From positions 1 through 6,115 of the forward strand of contig DAOWOO010000094.1 in the NCBI GenBank assembly GCA_030642025.1: DNA of 6,115 nt, read 5' to 3'. Source of the DNA: Candidatus Zixiibacteriota bacterium. GTDB lineage: Bacteria > Zixibacteria > MSB-5A5 > GN15 > PGXB01. The notes beneath the pieces are model-generated. The model saw only the letters and a program-made list of their open reading frames with translations. It ran no database searches and had not been told where the DNA came from. Shown piece by piece: positions 5,632 through 6,115 of the stretch. Every line of letters begins with the position of its first letter. Position 1 is the first letter of the stretch. The translations under genes and the position numbers were made by a program.

Positions 5632-6115
5632 ATGAAGTCATTACGGGTAAACAACTTACAACTTTCGATGGCCGTTTTGGCTGTCCTGCTACTCACGTTT
5701 CAGCTCAGTGCGGCTGAAATCACTAATAAGACATTCAAGCAAAACTCCGTTGAAACCCGGGTTGTCAGCGCTCCCGCTCAGGGGATAATCTCAGATCAGC
5801 CGCTTCAGGATATACCCGATCTGAAACCGATTGAAAGTGGTTTCGACAAAGATGCTCTTGAGGTTAACTCTCTTTTACATCCGGCGCTGGGCGATGACGG
5901 AAACGAAACCCTCCTTCGCGGATATGAACACCATATCGACGGCAATCCCAACTGGGTGGTTTACTGGAATTATTCCGCCGACAACGGCGCCAACTGGAGT
6001 TCATGCTGTTATTTTGATATTTATGAATCGACTTATCCCTCAGTTGATTATCGCGGCCCGGATTCATATATGTACGGCGCAATGGTCCCGCCCAACGACT
6101 GGGGCGGCGGCGGCA
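5632..6115 (+). CDS. Secreted protein with Asp-box (BNR-like) motif, 3' partial
   Basis: The frame runs open from ATG 5632 to the window end (161 codons visible). The start has a strong ribosome binding site and a good promoter 114 bases upstream. Residues 1-28 form a classical signal peptide: basic MKSLR, then a hydrophobic core AVLAVLLLTF, with likely cleavage at SAA|E (28/29). A polar linker of about 60 residues follows. Then comes a Trp/Tyr-rich segment with an Asp-box, SADNGANW (115-122), matching S-x-D-x-G-x-x-W, and a Cys-Cys pair (125-126). Asp-boxes mark turns in beta-propellers such as sialidases and related extracellular proteins, but a single box does not define the fold or an enzyme. 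The protein is probably exported to the periplasm or cell surface. No function is assigned; the remainder lies beyond the window. Confidence 0.85.
   Translation, partial: MKSLRVNNLQLSMAVLAVLLLTFQLSAAEITNKTFKQNSVETRVVSAPAQGIISDQPLQDIPDLKPIESGFDKDALEVNSLLHPALGDDGNETLLRGYEHHIDGNPNWVVYWNYSADNGANWSSCCYFDIYESTYPSVDYRGPDSYMYGAMVPPNDWGGGG

Noticed and set aside
5864..6082. A 72-codon minus-strand frame opposite the Asp-box gene
   Set aside because: It is Arg/Ser-rich as expected of an antisense shadow, and the plus-strand gene has a signal peptide, ribosome site and promoter.

Overview
The window looks like chromosomal DNA from a bacterium with an elaborate secreted proteome, plausibly an uncultured FCB-type lineage (Zixibacteria or Latescibacteria-like). 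This is inferred from protein style only: a secreted protein built of BACON-like modules ends in a dockerin-type pair of helices (loop DVNFDGVVNLVD plus a Pro/Gly tail). No phylogenetic marker is present. Nothing suggests a mobile element, CRISPR array, tRNA or rRNA.

Layout: (1) Positions 1-1391 (+) hold the 3' end of a large extracytoplasmic repeat protein, closed by an intrinsic terminator at 1423-1451. (2) Convergent to it, on the minus strand, lie two overlapping genes (5053-3248 and 3255-1462) for the two halves of a heterodimeric ABC exporter of the MdlAB / BmrCD / TM287-288 type. One half has a degenerate Walker B (Asp for the catalytic Glu) and an intact signature. The other has an intact Walker B and a degenerate signature (FSRGE). 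This is the reciprocal asymmetry of an exporter with one active ATP site. (3) The stretch 5054-5631 has no conventional gene but is full of signals. On the minus strand there is a sigma70-like promoter (5369-5342), a 30-codon ORF with a good Shine-Dalgarno (5262-5170), and a strong intrinsic terminator (5150-5113) only 59 bases before the exporter operon. A segment inside the small ORF (5205-5190) can pair with the 5' arm of that terminator over 12 base pairs, giving a mutually exclusive antiterminator. (4) On the plus strand, a near-consensus promoter (5491-5518) overlapping a perfect palindrome drives a secreted protein with an Asp-box (5632 to beyond the window end).

The main result is the leader in region 3. 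It has the architecture of ribosome-mediated transcription attenuation (promoter, leader ORF, competing hairpins) placed directly before a heterodimeric multidrug-type exporter. The arrangement parallels the known bmrB leader of bmrCD in Bacillus subtilis, but in an apparently unrelated organism and with no leader-peptide similarity that I recognise. The working model is that a translating ribosome masks the antiterminator arm and transcription stops. A ribosome stalled early, for example by a translation inhibitor, leaves the arm free and the exporter is made.
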